Assembly (NCBI RefSeq): GCF_026723825.1
Contig: NZ_CP113519.1
Coordinates: 5,332,001 to 5,396,000 of the forward strand
Length of the DNA: 64,000 nucleotides
Source: Pseudomonas sp. GOM7
GTDB lineage: Bacteria > Pseudomonadota > Gammaproteobacteria > Pseudomonadales > Pseudomonadaceae
Reading direction: 5' to 3'
Positions 39,439-48,062 of the stretch are shown here, piece by piece. The notes beneath the pieces were generated by a model that was given only the letters and a program-made list of their open reading frames with translations, was not told the origin of the DNA and made no database searches. Numbering within the stretch: position 1 is the stretch's first letter; every line of letters begins with the position of its first letter. The position numbers and the translations under genes were made by a program.

Positions 39439-41538
39439 TCAAAAGCGGTAATCCGCCGTGACGAACAGCGAACGCGGCGCGCCAAGGAACCATTGCTCGC
39501 CGTCACTGCTGGCGCTGGTGGCGTACTGGCGGTCGAACAGGTTATTCAACTCCAGACCCAGGCGCACGTCAGACAGCACCTGCCAGCCGATATTGGCATC
39601 GACCACGGTATAACCCGGCACCTTGGCGGTATTGGCCGTATCCACATAACGCGCATCGACGTAGCGCGCGCCAATGCCCGCCTCCACTCCACGGCCGAAA
39701 TCCTTGTTCAACCACAGGTTGGCCGTACGCTTGGGCACGTCGACCGGGCGATTGCCGCTACGGTCGCCACCGCCCTCGACGAAGTTGTCGTACTCGGCAC
39801 GGACGAAGGCAGCATTGGCCGACACCTGCCAGCCACGCCCCAGCGCCAGTTCCAGGCTGGCTTCCAGGCCATCGGAGGATTGCTGGCCAATCTGCTCGGT
39901 GGGCGCAGTCGGCGTGGCGCGGCTGAGCAGCTTCTCCTTGACGATGTGGTAGGCGGCCAGCGTCCACTCGCCCTGCCCGTCCCAGAACAGTTGCTTGAGG
40001 CCGATCTCGGTCTGCTTCGCTTCACTCAGATCGAACTGCTGCTGGCTCGGGTTGAGGGTTAGCAGGTTGCTTATCCCTTCGGTGCTGGTGGCGTACTGGC
40101 CATACAGCGACAGTTCCGGGGTCAGGGCGAAGACCAGCCCGGCGCGCCAGTTGTCACCCGTGAGGCTGCGGTCGACGCGGCTGTCGTCGACCAGGTTGCT
40201 GCGCTCGAGGTGCACCTGATCGCGGCGCACGCCAGTAACCAGCGCCAGGCGTTCGGTGAGCTGAGTACGGTTCTCGGCGAACAGCGAGAACTGCCGGGCC
40301 AGGTTCAGCTCGCGCGGGCGGTAGCTGTCGGTGCTCTGGTAACTGCCGCCGCCGGACTGGCCGAGCGGCACGCTGTCGCTGAAGGTATTGCCGAAGTCAT
40401 GGTGACGGGCGAAGCGGATATGGTTGTAGTCGACGCCGACCAGGGTGCGGCTATCGAGGCCGAACAGGGCGTGATCGAGGCTGAAGCTCTGGCGGTCGCC
40501 GAGCTGCTCCTGGTTGTGCTTGATGCGCCAGAAATCACCGCGCTCGACCCTATCGCCCGGCTGCCAGCGATAGGCCTCGCTGTTGCGCCAGTAGCGCCGG
40601 GTCTTGATGTAGTAGAGCTGGTTGTTGGCCGTCAGCGCCTCGTTGATACGCCAGTCAGTCACCAGGCGGGTGATCTGGTCGTTGTAGTGGATATCGGCGT
40701 TGGCGACGTTGTAGTTACGCTCGCGCAGGCTCTCGCGGAACTTGCCATCGACCAGCGGCGTGCCGAGGTAGCGCTCCGGGTGCTGCTCGCCCTGGTCATG
40801 GGACAGGGTGAAGCTCAGGTCTTCGCTGGCATCCCAGCGCAGTGCGGCGCTCAGCGCCAGGCTGTCGGAGTCGCCGCGGTCGACCCAACCGTTGCTAGCC
40901 TGCTGGTTGAGGTTGAAGCGATAGCTCAGCGCGTCGCTCAGCGAGCCGCCGCTGTCCAGCGCGGCCTGGCGGCGGTCGTCGCTGCCGTAGCCGAGGCGCA
41001 GGTGATTCTCCACCGGCCCAGCGAACGGTTTTTTCGGCACCACGTTGATCACCGCGCCGGTGGCGCCTTCGCCATATAGCACCGAAGCCGGGCCACGCAG
41101 TACGTCGATGCGTGCCACCGACCAGGTGTCCACCGGGAAGGTCACGGTGCCGGCACCCACGTATTGGCGGGTGCCGTCGTAGAGCTGCATGGTCGCCGAG
41201 TGGCCGGTGAAGCCACGCGCCGACAGCGCCGTGCCGCCATTGCCGGGGCTACCGATAAAGGTGATGCCGGGGGTGCGGGTAACCGCGTCCTGCACGCTGC
41301 GGTTGTTGCGCCCGCGCACTTCGGTGCCGCTCAGGCTGCTGGTGCTGGCCGGGGTTTGCAGGGCCGAAAGTTCCAGGCGCGAACCGCTGGTGGTGGGCGT
41401 GCGCAGATCGCTCTCGCCCTCCTCGGCGGCCTTGGCCTGGACATCGAGTTCGGGCAGATCGACAGCCTTGTCGGCCAGAGCCAGGCCGCTGAACAGCAGG
41501 GCCAGTGGCCAGGTGCAATGAAGAGCGGGGTTTCGCAC
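39439..41538 (-). CDS. TonB-dependent receptor of the corrinoid locus
   Basis: A 699-residue outer-membrane receptor. The signal peptide ends at Ala-Leu-Ala-Asp. The plug domain contains V-T-R-T-P-G-I-T-F and V-L-R-G-P-A-S-V-L-Y-G-E-G-A-T-G-A-V-I-N, and the barrel ends in Asp-Tyr-Arg-Phe. Plug features resemble the TonB siderophore-receptor group more than classical BtuB. I use a GTG start at 41538, which has GGAAGC upstream and leads straight into the signal peptide. The frame stays open to 41847, through the leader, but that part looks non-coding. Upstream lie a Zur-like box (41586-41600) and a B12 riboswitch (41813-41982). From memory this matches P. aeruginosa PA2911. Confidence 0.87.
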   Translation of the reverse strand: MRNPALHCTWPLALLFSGLALADKAVDLPELDVQAKAAEEGESDLRTPTTSGSRLELSALQTPASTSSLSGTEVRGRNNRSVQDAVTRTPGITFIGSPGNGGTALSARGFTGHSATMQLYDGTRQYVGAGTVTFPVDTWSVARIDVLRGPASVLYGEGATGAVINVVPKKPFAGPVENHLRLGYGSDDRRQAALDSGGSLSDALSYRFNLNQQASNGWVDRGDSDSLALSAALRWDASEDLSFTLSHDQGEQHPERYLGTPLVDGKFRESLRERNYNVANADIHYNDQITRLVTDWRINEALTANNQLYYIKTRRYWRNSEAYRWQPGDRVERGDFWRIKHNQEQLGDRQSFSLDHALFGLDSRTLVGVDYNHIRFARHHDFGNTFSDSVPLGQSGGGSYQSTDSYRPRELNLARQFSLFAENRTQLTERLALVTGVRRDQVHLERSNLVDDSRVDRSLTGDNWRAGLVFALTPELSLYGQYATSTEGISNLLTLNPSQQQFDLSEAKQTEIGLKQLFWDGQGEWTLAAYHIVKEKLLSRATPTAPTEQIGQQSSDGLEASLELALGRGWQVSANAAFVRAEYDNFVEGGGDRSGNRPVDVPKRTANLWLNKDFGRGVEAGIGARYVDARYVDTANTAKVPGYTVVDANIGWQVLSDVRLGLELNNLFDRQYATSASSDGEQWFLGAPRSLFVTADYRF

Positions 41539-41585
41539 GGCAGAGCTTCCGTTGTTGCGCGGGGGATCGAGGCTTGAAATGCAAG

Positions 41586-41600
41586 TGTTATAACATAACA
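41586..41600 (-). promoter_or_regulatory. second Zur-box-like palindrome, before the corrinoid-locus receptor
   Basis: TGTTATAACATAACA, identical to the 15-mer at 5410-5424, sits 47 bases before the receptor GTG start and 212 bases downstream of the riboswitch. The identity to the dksA2/folE2 site makes a chance match unlikely. Confidence 0.78.
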
Positions 41601-41812
41601 TTATCGATCCCCGCAGCCTGGGATACAGTCGAACGGGGCCCGTGGCCGAACCGGCCAGAAAGGTTTTTTTGATGCGGAAATGGCGCGCCATATTGCTTCC
41701 ATCGCAAAGAGAAAAGGCACGGCAATCCGATGGAAATGCGCAACAGCAGACAGGAGCGCGAACGCGCCCTACTGGAGTCAACGCCCGCCCACCGCGGGTT
41801 GCCAGACATAAC

Positions 41813-41982
41813 GACTCCAGGCCGGTCTCCGGGCTTGCGAGGGTCATGAGCGCATCACCTTCCCATGCGCGGGGCGCACAGTGGCGTATCGATACGGTCG
41901 CTCGCTTACCGTTGCGGGGGCAGCGTCGGACTTCAACCGACTTCCCGTTTCACCTTGCGCGCGGCGGCGCAAGACACCTGAA
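41813..41982 (-). ncRNA. cobalamin riboswitch (receptor operon)
   Basis: On the minus strand the conserved elements appear in order: a GGTGAAACGGGAAG 5' part, CTGCCCCCGCAAC(GGTAA), GCCACTG, GGGAAGG, and the closing GCAAGCCCGGAGACCGGCC. This is a standard AdoCbl-type B12 riboswitch pointing to the TonB receptor. It ends about 275 bases before the receptor start codon. I see no intrinsic terminator in between, so the expression platform is unclear. Confidence 0.92.
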
Positions 41983-42051
41983 GCGGGGCGGATATGACCA
42001 CCCGCCTCCGTTCAAGTCAAGGCGCGGGGGCAATTGTGGGTTGGACTCAGA

Positions 42052-42083
42052 CGTAGGGTGGACAACGCGCAGCTTGTCCACCA
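42052..42083. repeat. GTAGGGTGGACAA element
   Basis: CGTAGGGTGGACAA is followed after a few bases by TTGTCCACC, forming a hairpin. Nearly the same element is at 58914-58944. Confidence 0.72.
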
Positions 42084-42089
42084 TGGCGG

Positions 42090-42788
42090 CTAGTTGCCGC
42101 CCTGCTCATCGATCCGCAACTCCGGCAATGCCCTGCCCGCCACCAACCGCTCATCGACCAGGCGAATCACCGCCGCCTCGTCCTTGATGCCATACCACTC
42201 ACCCTGTGGATAAAGGCTCGCGGTCGGCCCCAGGTCGCAGGGGAACTGGCACTGGCTGCGGGTGATATGTACCCCACCCGCGCATTCCAGCTTGCCGGCG
42301 GCCTTGAGCCGCTGGCGCAGGGTTTTCCACAGGCCCAGCGCGCCCTTGCGCGTGCAGCGTGGGCCGTTGCACAGCAGCAGGCGCTGCGCATGCGGCGGAA
42401 TCTGCGACCAGGCGTGGTGCTCAGGCACGGGCGGCACGTCGCTACAGGGCAGATGCGTTTCGCGATGCTCCAGCAGCACGCTGAGGCCATCGAGCCATGC
42501 ATCTTCCATGGCCGTGCAGACCACGAACACCTGCGCCCCGTCACCGCGCTCGGCGATGCGTTCGCGCAGCCAGTCGCGGTGAGCGGCATCGGCGCGCGGC
42601 TCCAGATCCACCACCAGCACGGGCCGTGGCGCATCGATGATGGCCTGCCAGAAACCCTCCTGCTCCGTGTCGTGCAGATGTGCTTCACCCAGCAGCGCGG
42701 CGATGCGTGCCTGCAAGCGCTCGGACGTGGCGCCACGCCCCAGGCCGGGGCCGATGAACAGGATGCGGGCGTAGGGGGCTTGGCTCAT
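42090..42788 (-). CDS. (2Fe-2S) ferredoxin-domain protein of the cob locus
   Basis: A 232-residue protein. The C-terminal half is a thioredoxin-fold 2Fe-2S ferredoxin domain with the ligand pattern C140-x4-C145 ... C180-x3-C184. The N-terminal half (Ile-Gly-Pro-Gly-Leu-Gly-Arg-Gly-Ala-Thr-Ser) is a separate domain I cannot assign with certainty; it faintly resembles CbiX-like chelatase folds. It is encoded after cobK on the same strand and may pass electrons to a corrin-ring reduction step such as cobalt reduction; that is inference from position. GGAG six bases before the ATG supports the start at 42788. Confidence 0.8.
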   Translation of the reverse strand: MSQAPYARILFIGPGLGRGATSERLQARIAALLGEAHLHDTEQEGFWQAIIDAPRPVLVVDLEPRADAAHRDWLRERIAERGDGAQVFVVCTAMEDAWLDGLSVLLEHRETHLPCSDVPPVPEHHAWSQIPPHAQRLLLCNGPRCTRKGALGLWKTLRQRLKAAGKLECAGGVHITRSQCQFPCDLGPTASLYPQGEWYGIKDEAAVIRLVDERLVAGRALPELRIDEQGGN

Positions 42789-42832
42789 GAGGGTCTCCAA
42801 AAGGGCCGGCAGTCTAGCAGCGCGTGTAGCGT

Positions 42833-42898
42833 GTAGGGTGGACGTCGCTTTTCACGTCCACCAAAGCGGTGGATCGATAAAGCGCGATCCACCCTACG
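42833..42898. repeat. GTAGGGTGGA element overlapping the cobK stop codon
   Basis: GTAGGGTGGACG and GCGATCCACCCTACG face each other, with inner dyads. The right arm contains the TAG stop (42894-42896, minus strand) of cobK. Confidence 0.75.
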
Positions 42899-43622
42899 CG
42901 GCTAATTCGACTAGCGCCTCCCACAGGGAATCCAGTTCCGCGAACTGGCGCGTGACCACCGGCAACTCGGGCCGACGCAGCAGCAGCACCGGCAAGCCCA
43001 GCTCGCGCGCCACCTGCAGCTTGGGTTCGGTGGAAGCGCTGCCGCTGTTCTTGCTCACCAGCACGTCGCAGCGGATGCGGGCGAACAGCGCGCGTTCCTC
43101 GTCCAGGGAGAACGGCCCGCGCGCACCGATGATCTCGGCGCGCGGTGGTGCCGGCTCGGTCTGCAGGCAGCGCACCGTCCAGTGCTGGTGTTCGGGGATC
43201 TCGTGCAAGTGCGCCAGCGGCTCGCGCCCGGAGGTGAAGAATGGCCGTTGGAACGGCACCAGCGCGCGGGTCAACTCACCCCAGCCGTCCACCTCGCGCC
43301 AGTCGTCATCCGCGCCGGGCTGCCAGCCAGGGCGACGCAGCGCCCAGCAGGGCACGCCCGCCACTTCTGCAGCGCGGGCGGCGTTATGGCTGATCTGTGC
43401 GGCGTAGGGGTGGGTCAGATCCAGCAGCAGCTCGATGCCTTCATCGGCGATAAAGGCGGCCAGCCCTTCGGCGCCGCCGAAACCGCCGACGCGCACGCGG
43501 CAGGCCAGGTCATCCGGCACGCGTCCCAGACCGGCCAGGCTGTACACCGTCTCCGGCCCCAGCCGACGCGCCAGGCGCAGCGCCTCGGTGGTGCCACCGA
43601 GCAACAGGATGCGCACACTCAC
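42894..43622 (-). CDS. cobK: precorrin-6A reductase
   Basis: A 242-residue CobK/CbiJ protein that reduces precorrin-6A to precorrin-6B with NADPH in the aerobic corrin pathway. The N-terminal L-L-L-G-G-T-T-E-A nucleotide-binding start, the central D-L-T-H-P-Y-A motif and the late V-S-K-N-S-G segment are characteristic. The GTG start overlaps the cobL stop by four bases (GTGA), giving translational coupling. In P. aeruginosa, as I recall, cbiD lies near this point; here there is no room for it. The stop codon is formed by a GTAGGGTGGA repeat. Confidence 0.93.
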   Translation of the reverse strand: MSVRILLLGGTTEALRLARRLGPETVYSLAGLGRVPDDLACRVRVGGFGGAEGLAAFIADEGIELLLDLTHPYAAQISHNAARAAEVAGVPCWALRRPGWQPGADDDWREVDGWGELTRALVPFQRPFFTSGREPLAHLHEIPEHQHWTVRCLQTEPAPPRAEIIGARGPFSLDEERALFARIRCDVLVSKNSGSASTEPKLQVARELGLPVLLLRRPELPVVTRQFAELDSLWEALVELAA

Positions 43623-44821
43623 GGCTTGCGCACCATCAGCAGGGTGATCGGCAGCGCCGCACGCCAGGTGTCGAAGCCGCCCAGAGGCTGCGCCTGCGCC
43701 ACGCTCAAGCGCAACAGTTCACCACCCTGGCGTTCACGGAAGGCCACCAGCGCCGCCTCGCTCTGAAGGGTCACGGCATTGGCCAGCAGGCGCCCACCCG
43801 GCTTGAGCGCGGCCCAGCAGTCATCCAGCACGCCGGGCACGGTAACGCCACCGCCGATAAAGATGGCATCCGGCGCCGGCAGCCCGACCAGCGCCTCGGG
43901 CGCATGCCCGGCGACCAGTTGCAGCCCGGGTACGCCAAGGGTGTCGCGGTTATGGCGGATATGCGCCTGGCGCCCTTCATTGGCCTCGATGGCGATGGCG
44001 CGGCAGGCCGGGTGCGCGCGCATCCATTCGATGCCGATGGAGCCACAACCGGCGCCGACGTCCCAGAGCAACTGGCCGGGCAGCGGCGCCAGGCGCGCCA
44101 GGGTGACCGCGCGCACGTCACGCTTGGTCAGTTGCCCGTCGTGGCGGTAGGCCTCGTCCGGCAGGCCGCAGGTCGGCGGCAGCAGTTGCGCACCGGCGTC
44201 GGCCAGGCATTCCACGGCCAGCAGATTGAGGTCGGCGCCGCGCGGCAGGCTCCAGCTTTCGGCCAGGCCCTCGATGCGCCGCTCATCCGGCCCACCGAGG
44301 TGTTCCAGCAGGCTCAGGCGACTGGCGCCGAAACCGCGCGCACGCAGTGCTTCAGCGACCTGCGCGGGCGTCTCGCCATCGGCGCTCAATACCAGCAGAC
44401 GCACGCCGGGAAACAGCTTGCCGTTAAGCGTGGCCAGCGGCCGCCCCACCAGCGACAGCACCTCCACCTCCTGCAGCGGCCAACCCAGGCGCGCCACAGC
44501 CAGTGACACAGAAGAAGGAGCCGGCAGCACCAACAGCTCATCGGCCGGCACCTGACGCGCCAGACTGGCGCCGACGCCGTAGAACATCGGGTCGCCACTG
44601 GCCAGCACGCAAACCGCCTCACCACGCCGCGTCAGTAGCGGCTCAAGGTCGAAGGGGCTGGGCCAGGTTTCCCGCGCACCGCTGATGCACGGCGGCAGCA
44701 GCGCCAGTTGCCGTGGCGCACCGACAATGCGCGTGGCTGCCAGCAGGGCACGGCGCGCGGCCTTGCCGAGGCCGGGATAGCCGTCTTCGCCGATGCCCAC
44801 CAGGGTCAACCAGGGTTTCAT
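43619..44821 (-). CDS. cobL: precorrin-6B C5,15-methyltransferase / decarboxylase (CbiET-type)
   Basis: A 400-residue fusion. The N-terminal CbiE-like methyltransferase (1-195) begins with L-V-G-I-G-E-D-G, and the C-terminal CbiT-like domain (about 205-400) has the SAM motif L-W-D-V-G-A-G-C-G-S-I-G. It methylates C5 and C15 and decarboxylates the C12 acetate to give precorrin-8X. It opens the minus-strand cob operon cobL-cobK-ferredoxin. The ATG at 44821 has GAGG upstream; an ATG at 44836 is less likely. The riboswitch next to it points the other way, so this operon has no visible B12 control. Confidence 0.93.
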   Translation of the reverse strand: MKPWLTLVGIGEDGYPGLGKAARRALLAATRIVGAPRQLALLPPCISGARETWPSPFDLEPLLTRRGEAVCVLASGDPMFYGVGASLARQVPADELLVLPAPSSVSLAVARLGWPLQEVEVLSLVGRPLATLNGKLFPGVRLLVLSADGETPAQVAEALRARGFGASRLSLLEHLGGPDERRIEGLAESWSLPRGADLNLLAVECLADAGAQLLPPTCGLPDEAYRHDGQLTKRDVRAVTLARLAPLPGQLLWDVGAGCGSIGIEWMRAHPACRAIAIEANEGRQAHIRHNRDTLGVPGLQLVAGHAPEALVGLPAPDAIFIGGGVTVPGVLDDCWAALKPGGRLLANAVTLQSEAALVAFRERQGGELLRLSVAQAQPLGGFDTWRAALPITLLMVRKP

Positions 44822-44892
44822 CCGATGTCCTCGCACAGGCCCGACGGAGCGCCTGTCCGCGCTCCGGGCAAAGCGGGCATAATACAGCCTTC

Positions 44893-45058
44893 GTCGGTGC
44901 CCTTGAGTCCATACGACTCAGCAGCGGGCCTAAGAGGGAACACGGTAAAACCGTGGCTGCCCCCGCAACTGTAAACAGCGAGTCTGCCGCAACCGCGCCA
45001 CTGGATTCCCGGGAAGGCCGCGACGGACCAAGACCTGTCAGCCAGGAGACCTGCCGAC
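44893..45058 (+). ncRNA. cobalamin riboswitch (cobG operon)
   Basis: The plus-strand elements in order are CGGTGCCC, AAGAGGGAACACGGT, the B12 box GGCTGCCCCCGCAACTGTAA, GCCACTG, GGGAAGG and GTCAGCCAGGAGACCTGCC. It lies 111 bases ahead of the chosen cobG start and is expected to shut the cobG-H-I operon when adenosylcobalamin is abundant. Confidence 0.95.
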
Positions 45059-45169
45059 GAACGCTGGTCGCGAGTGCCAACATCGGGCGGGGTGTACCGA
45101 TGCCATGGAATCCCCCCGTGGGTGGATTTCGCTGGTTCGGTCGCCGCGTCGTTAGCCACAGGTGACCCT

Positions 45170-46483
45170 TTGCCCACATCCGTCCGCCCTTCCGCCTGCC
45201 CTGGCCTGCTGCGCATCGTCCCCGCGCTGGATGGCGGCATCTGCCGCATCAAGCTGCCCGGCGGTGTGCTGCGCAGCGCCCAGGCGCGGGCAATTGCCCA
45301 GGCGGCACGGCAGTGCGCCAGCGGCGTGCTGGAGCTGACCAATCGCAGCAACCTGCAGATCCGTGGCGTGCTGCCCGGCCAGGAAAGCGCGCTGATCGAT
45401 GCCCTACTCGGTGCCGGGCTCGGCCCGCGGGTGGCAGCCGCCGATGATGTGCGCAACCTGCTGCTAAGCCCCGCCGCTGGCCTCGACCCGCACATGCGGA
45501 TGGACGTGCGCCCGCTGGCTGGCCAGTTGCTCGACCTGCTGCAGGACACCCCGGCGCTGCATGCCCTGTCGCCCAAGTTCGCCCTGCAACTGGACGGCGG
45601 CGAAGCCCTGGCCATGCGCGAACACCCGCACGACCTATGGCTGGCCGCCGAAGGCGACCAGCATCTGCTGCTGGGTCTGGCCGGTTGCCCTGTCGACCAC
45701 CCTCTGGCGCGCTTCGAGGCGAGCCAGGCGGTCGAGCTGGTGCGCCAGCTTCTGCTGCTGTTTCTCGAACTGGCCACGCCCGAGCAGTCACGCATGCGCC
45801 AGTTACTGGCACAGATCCCGGCCAGCGGGCTGTTGCAACGCCTGCAGACGCGTCTGGATTTTCCCCTGCAGCTAGCACCGACCAATTGGCAGCCTGCCGC
45901 GACGATCAGCCGCTCGCCGGCAGGTATTTATCCACAGGCGCAGAGCGGCCTGTGTATGGTCGCCGCTGGCGCGCAACTGGGGCGGCTGCATGCCGAACAA
46001 CTGCTGGCGCTGGCCCAACTGAGCGAACAACAGGGTGATGGCGAACTGCGCCTGACGCCCTGGCAGGGTGTGCTGCTAGGCAATGTTACGGAGGAAAACT
46101 CCGACGAATTGCTGGCCGCACTAGGCGATCTGGGCTTGCTGATTCACGGCGACGAGCCGCTGCTAGGCCTGGTCGCCTGCACCGGCTCGGTCGCCTGCGC
46201 ACGCGGCCTAGCCGACAGCAAGCACCACGCTCTGCACCTGGCCGAGCTGCTACGCGCAAGCAGCGCCCGCCCACAGGTGCACCTCAGCGCCTGCCCACGC
46301 AGTTGCGCCAGCGCCCGCGTGCAGCCCTACACCCTGCTGGCCAGCACGCCCGACCATTACCAGCTCTACCAACGCACGCCCGAGGCGCCCGGTTTCGGCC
46401 GCCTGCTGGCGCCGGCCATGACCATCGACGAGGCCGGCGCCTGGCTCGCCCGCCACCACCCCGCAGGAACACCCGATGCTTGA
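45170..46483 (+). CDS. cobG: precorrin-3B synthase (CobG)
   Basis: A 437-residue member of the nitrite/sulfite reductase-like family with [4Fe-4S] ligands in C-T-G-S-V-A-C-A-R-G and S-A-C-P-R-S-C-A near the C-terminus. It hydroxylates precorrin-3A with O2 to precorrin-3B, the oxygen-dependent step that defines the aerobic route. The N-terminus (R-P-S-A-C-P-G-L-L-R-I-V) matches what I expect for pseudomonad CobG. A TTG at 45170 with AGGTGA before it is preferred; the frame is open from 45074, where the leader RNA is. It overlaps cobH by eight bases. Confidence 0.9.
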   Translation: MPTSVRPSACPGLLRIVPALDGGICRIKLPGGVLRSAQARAIAQAARQCASGVLELTNRSNLQIRGVLPGQESALIDALLGAGLGPRVAAADDVRNLLLSPAAGLDPHMRMDVRPLAGQLLDLLQDTPALHALSPKFALQLDGGEALAMREHPHDLWLAAEGDQHLLLGLAGCPVDHPLARFEASQAVELVRQLLLLFLELATPEQSRMRQLLAQIPASGLLQRLQTRLDFPLQLAPTNWQPAATISRSPAGIYPQAQSGLCMVAAGAQLGRLHAEQLLALAQLSEQQGDGELRLTPWQGVLLGNVTEENSDELLAALGDLGLLIHGDEPLLGLVACTGSVACARGLADSKHHALHLAELLRASSARPQVHLSACPRSCASARVQPYTLLASTPDHYQLYQRTPEAPGFGRLLAPAMTIDEAGAWLARHHPAGTPDA

Positions 46484-47102
46484 TTACATCCGCGACGGCC
46501 AGGAAATCTACCGCCGCTCCTTCGCCACCATCCGCGCCGAGGCCAACCTGGCTGGCATCCCCGCCGATCTGGAAAAGCTCGCCGTGCGGGTGATCCACGC
46601 CTGCGGCATGGTGGATGTGGTGGAGGATCTGCGCTTCTCCCCCGGCGCGGGCGCCGCTGGCCGCGCCGCCCTGCTGGCCGGCGCGCCGATCCTCTGCGAT
46701 GCGCGCATGGTCGCCGAGGGCATCACCCGCCCGCGCCTGCCGGCGAACAACCAGGTGATCTGCACCCTGCATGACGCTGGCGTGCCGGAGCTGGCCCGCG
46801 AAGTCGGCAACACCCGCTCGGCGGTAGCCCTGGAGCACTGGCGCGAACACCTGGAAGGCAGCGTGGTGGTGATCGGCAATGCCCCTACCGCGCTGTTCTA
46901 CCTGCTGGAGATGCTCGACGCCGGCGCGCCCAAACCAGCGCTGATCATCGGCATGCCGGTGGGCTTTATCGGCGCGGCGGAATCCAAGGACGCCCTGGCC
47001 GCAGACAGCCGCGGCGTGCCCTACGTGATCGTGCGGGGCCGGCGCGGCGGCAGCGCCATGGCGGTGGCGGCGGTCAACGCCCTCGCCTCGGAGGTGGAAT
47101 GA
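46476..47102 (+). CDS. cobH: precorrin-8X methylmutase
   Basis: A 208-residue CobH/CbiC protein that moves the C11 methyl group to C12, making hydrogenobyrinic acid. The catalytic histidine lies in R-V-I-H-A-C-G-M-V-D (His41). The later G-N-A-P-T-A-L-F and G-x-P-V-G-F segments and the length are typical. The gene overlaps both neighbours (cobG by eight bases, cobI by four), so cobG-H-I is a tightly coupled unit. Confidence 0.95.
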   Translation: MLDYIRDGQEIYRRSFATIRAEANLAGIPADLEKLAVRVIHACGMVDVVEDLRFSPGAGAAGRAALLAGAPILCDARMVAEGITRPRLPANNQVICTLHDAGVPELAREVGNTRSAVALEHWREHLEGSVVVIGNAPTALFYLLEMLDAGAPKPALIIGMPVGFIGAAESKDALAADSRGVPYVIVRGRRGGSAMAVAAVNALASEVE

Positions 47103-47842
47103 TGGCTGGCCGTCTGCTCGGTCTCGGCGTCGGCCCCGGCGACCCTGAGCTGCTTACCCTCAAGGCCCTGCGCCTGCTCAAAAGCGCGCCAGTGGTGGCC
47201 TATTTCGTGGCCAAGGCCAAGCACAACGCCGGCCAGGGCGGTAACGCCTTCGGCATCATCGAGGCGCACCTGGACGCCGCCCAGCAACGTCTGCCGCTGG
47301 TCTACCCGGTGACCACCGAAAAGCTCGCCCCGCCGCTGTCCTACGAGGATGTGATCGCCGACTTCTACGACACCTGCGCCGAGCAGATCGCCCGGTTGCT
47401 GGATGCCGGCCAGGACGTGGCGGTGATCTGCGAAGGCGATCCGTTCTTCTACGGCTCCTACATGTACCTGCACGACCGCCTGGCCGACCGCTACCAGGTG
47501 GAGGTGGTACCGGGCGTGTGCTCCATGCTCGGCTGCGCCTCGGTGCTCGGCACGCCGCTGGTATACCGCAACCAGAGCTTGAGCGTGCTGTCCGGCGTGC
47601 TGCCGGAAGAGGAGCTGGAGCAGCGCCTGCGCGATGCCGAGGCAGCCGTGGTGATGAAACTGGGGCGCAACTTCGACAAGGTACGCCGCGTGCTGCGCAA
47701 GCTCGGCCTGGATGGCCGCGCCCATTACGTCGAGCGCGCCACCATGGCCAGCCAGAAGATCGTGCCGTTGGATGAGGTGGAGCCGATGGATTCGCCTTAT
47801 TTCTCTATGATTCTGGTGCCTGGGCAGAAATGGCGGGGCTGA
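47099..47842 (+). CDS. cobI: precorrin-2 C20-methyltransferase
   Basis: A 247-residue SAM-dependent tetrapyrrole methylase that converts precorrin-2 to precorrin-3A. It shows the start L-G-L-G-V-G-P-G-D-P-E-L-L-T, the G-D-P-F-F-Y segment and the G-V-C-S-M-L loop. The ATG pair at 47099 and 47102 overlaps the cobH stop (ATGATG), so either codon can be used. A block of three repeats follows and separates it from cobJ. Confidence 0.94.
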   Translation: MMAGRLLGLGVGPGDPELLTLKALRLLKSAPVVAYFVAKAKHNAGQGGNAFGIIEAHLDAAQQRLPLVYPVTTEKLAPPLSYEDVIADFYDTCAEQIARLLDAGQDVAVICEGDPFFYGSYMYLHDRLADRYQVEVVPGVCSMLGCASVLGTPLVYRNQSLSVLSGVLPEEELEQRLRDAEAAVVMKLGRNFDKVRRVLRKLGLDGRAHYVERATMASQKIVPLDEVEPMDSPYFSMILVPGQKWRG

Positions 47843-47845
47843 ACC

Positions 47846-48062
47846 CCTAGGGTGGATCGGGGCACGTAGCTGACGCTTCACCCATCCACCGCCACGATGG
47901 TGGATGAAAAAAGCGTCATCCACCCTACGCACTGTAGGAGCCGGCTTGCCGGCGATCCATTGCAGGCGCATCGCCCGCAAGTGGGCTCCTACGGAAATAC
48001 CTCGAAGCTCGTAGCCCGGATGCAATCCGGGAAACCCATTCCCCGGATTGCATCCGGGCTAC
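47846..48062. repeat. cluster of three different repeat elements
   Basis: Back to back: a TAGGGTGGA element (47846-47930), a REP pair with GTAGGAGCCGGCTTGCCGGCG and GCCCGCAAGTGGGCTCCTAC (47933-47992), and a CCGGATGCAATCCGG inverted repeat (48011-48062). They fill the whole gap between cobI and cobJ and can form several hairpins. Confidence 0.8.

Noticed and set aside
41641..41672. Hairpin next to a run of seven T as a terminator for the riboswitch
   Set aside because: The T-run is on the plus strand. On the riboswitch strand it is an A-run before the hairpin, so it cannot work as an intrinsic terminator there.
41539..41847. N-terminal extension of the corrinoid-locus receptor to an ATG at 41847
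   Set aside because: The extension would start inside the riboswitch and lacks a signal peptide at its start; the GTG at 41538 has both a ribosome-binding site and the signal peptide.
45074..45169. Earlier start for cobG at 45074
   Set aside because: The frame would begin directly after the riboswitch and add about 32 residues unlike the expected CobG N-terminus.
47846..48062. CRISPR array between cobI and cobJ
   Set aside because: The repeats are three different inverted elements with no regular spacing or unique spacers.
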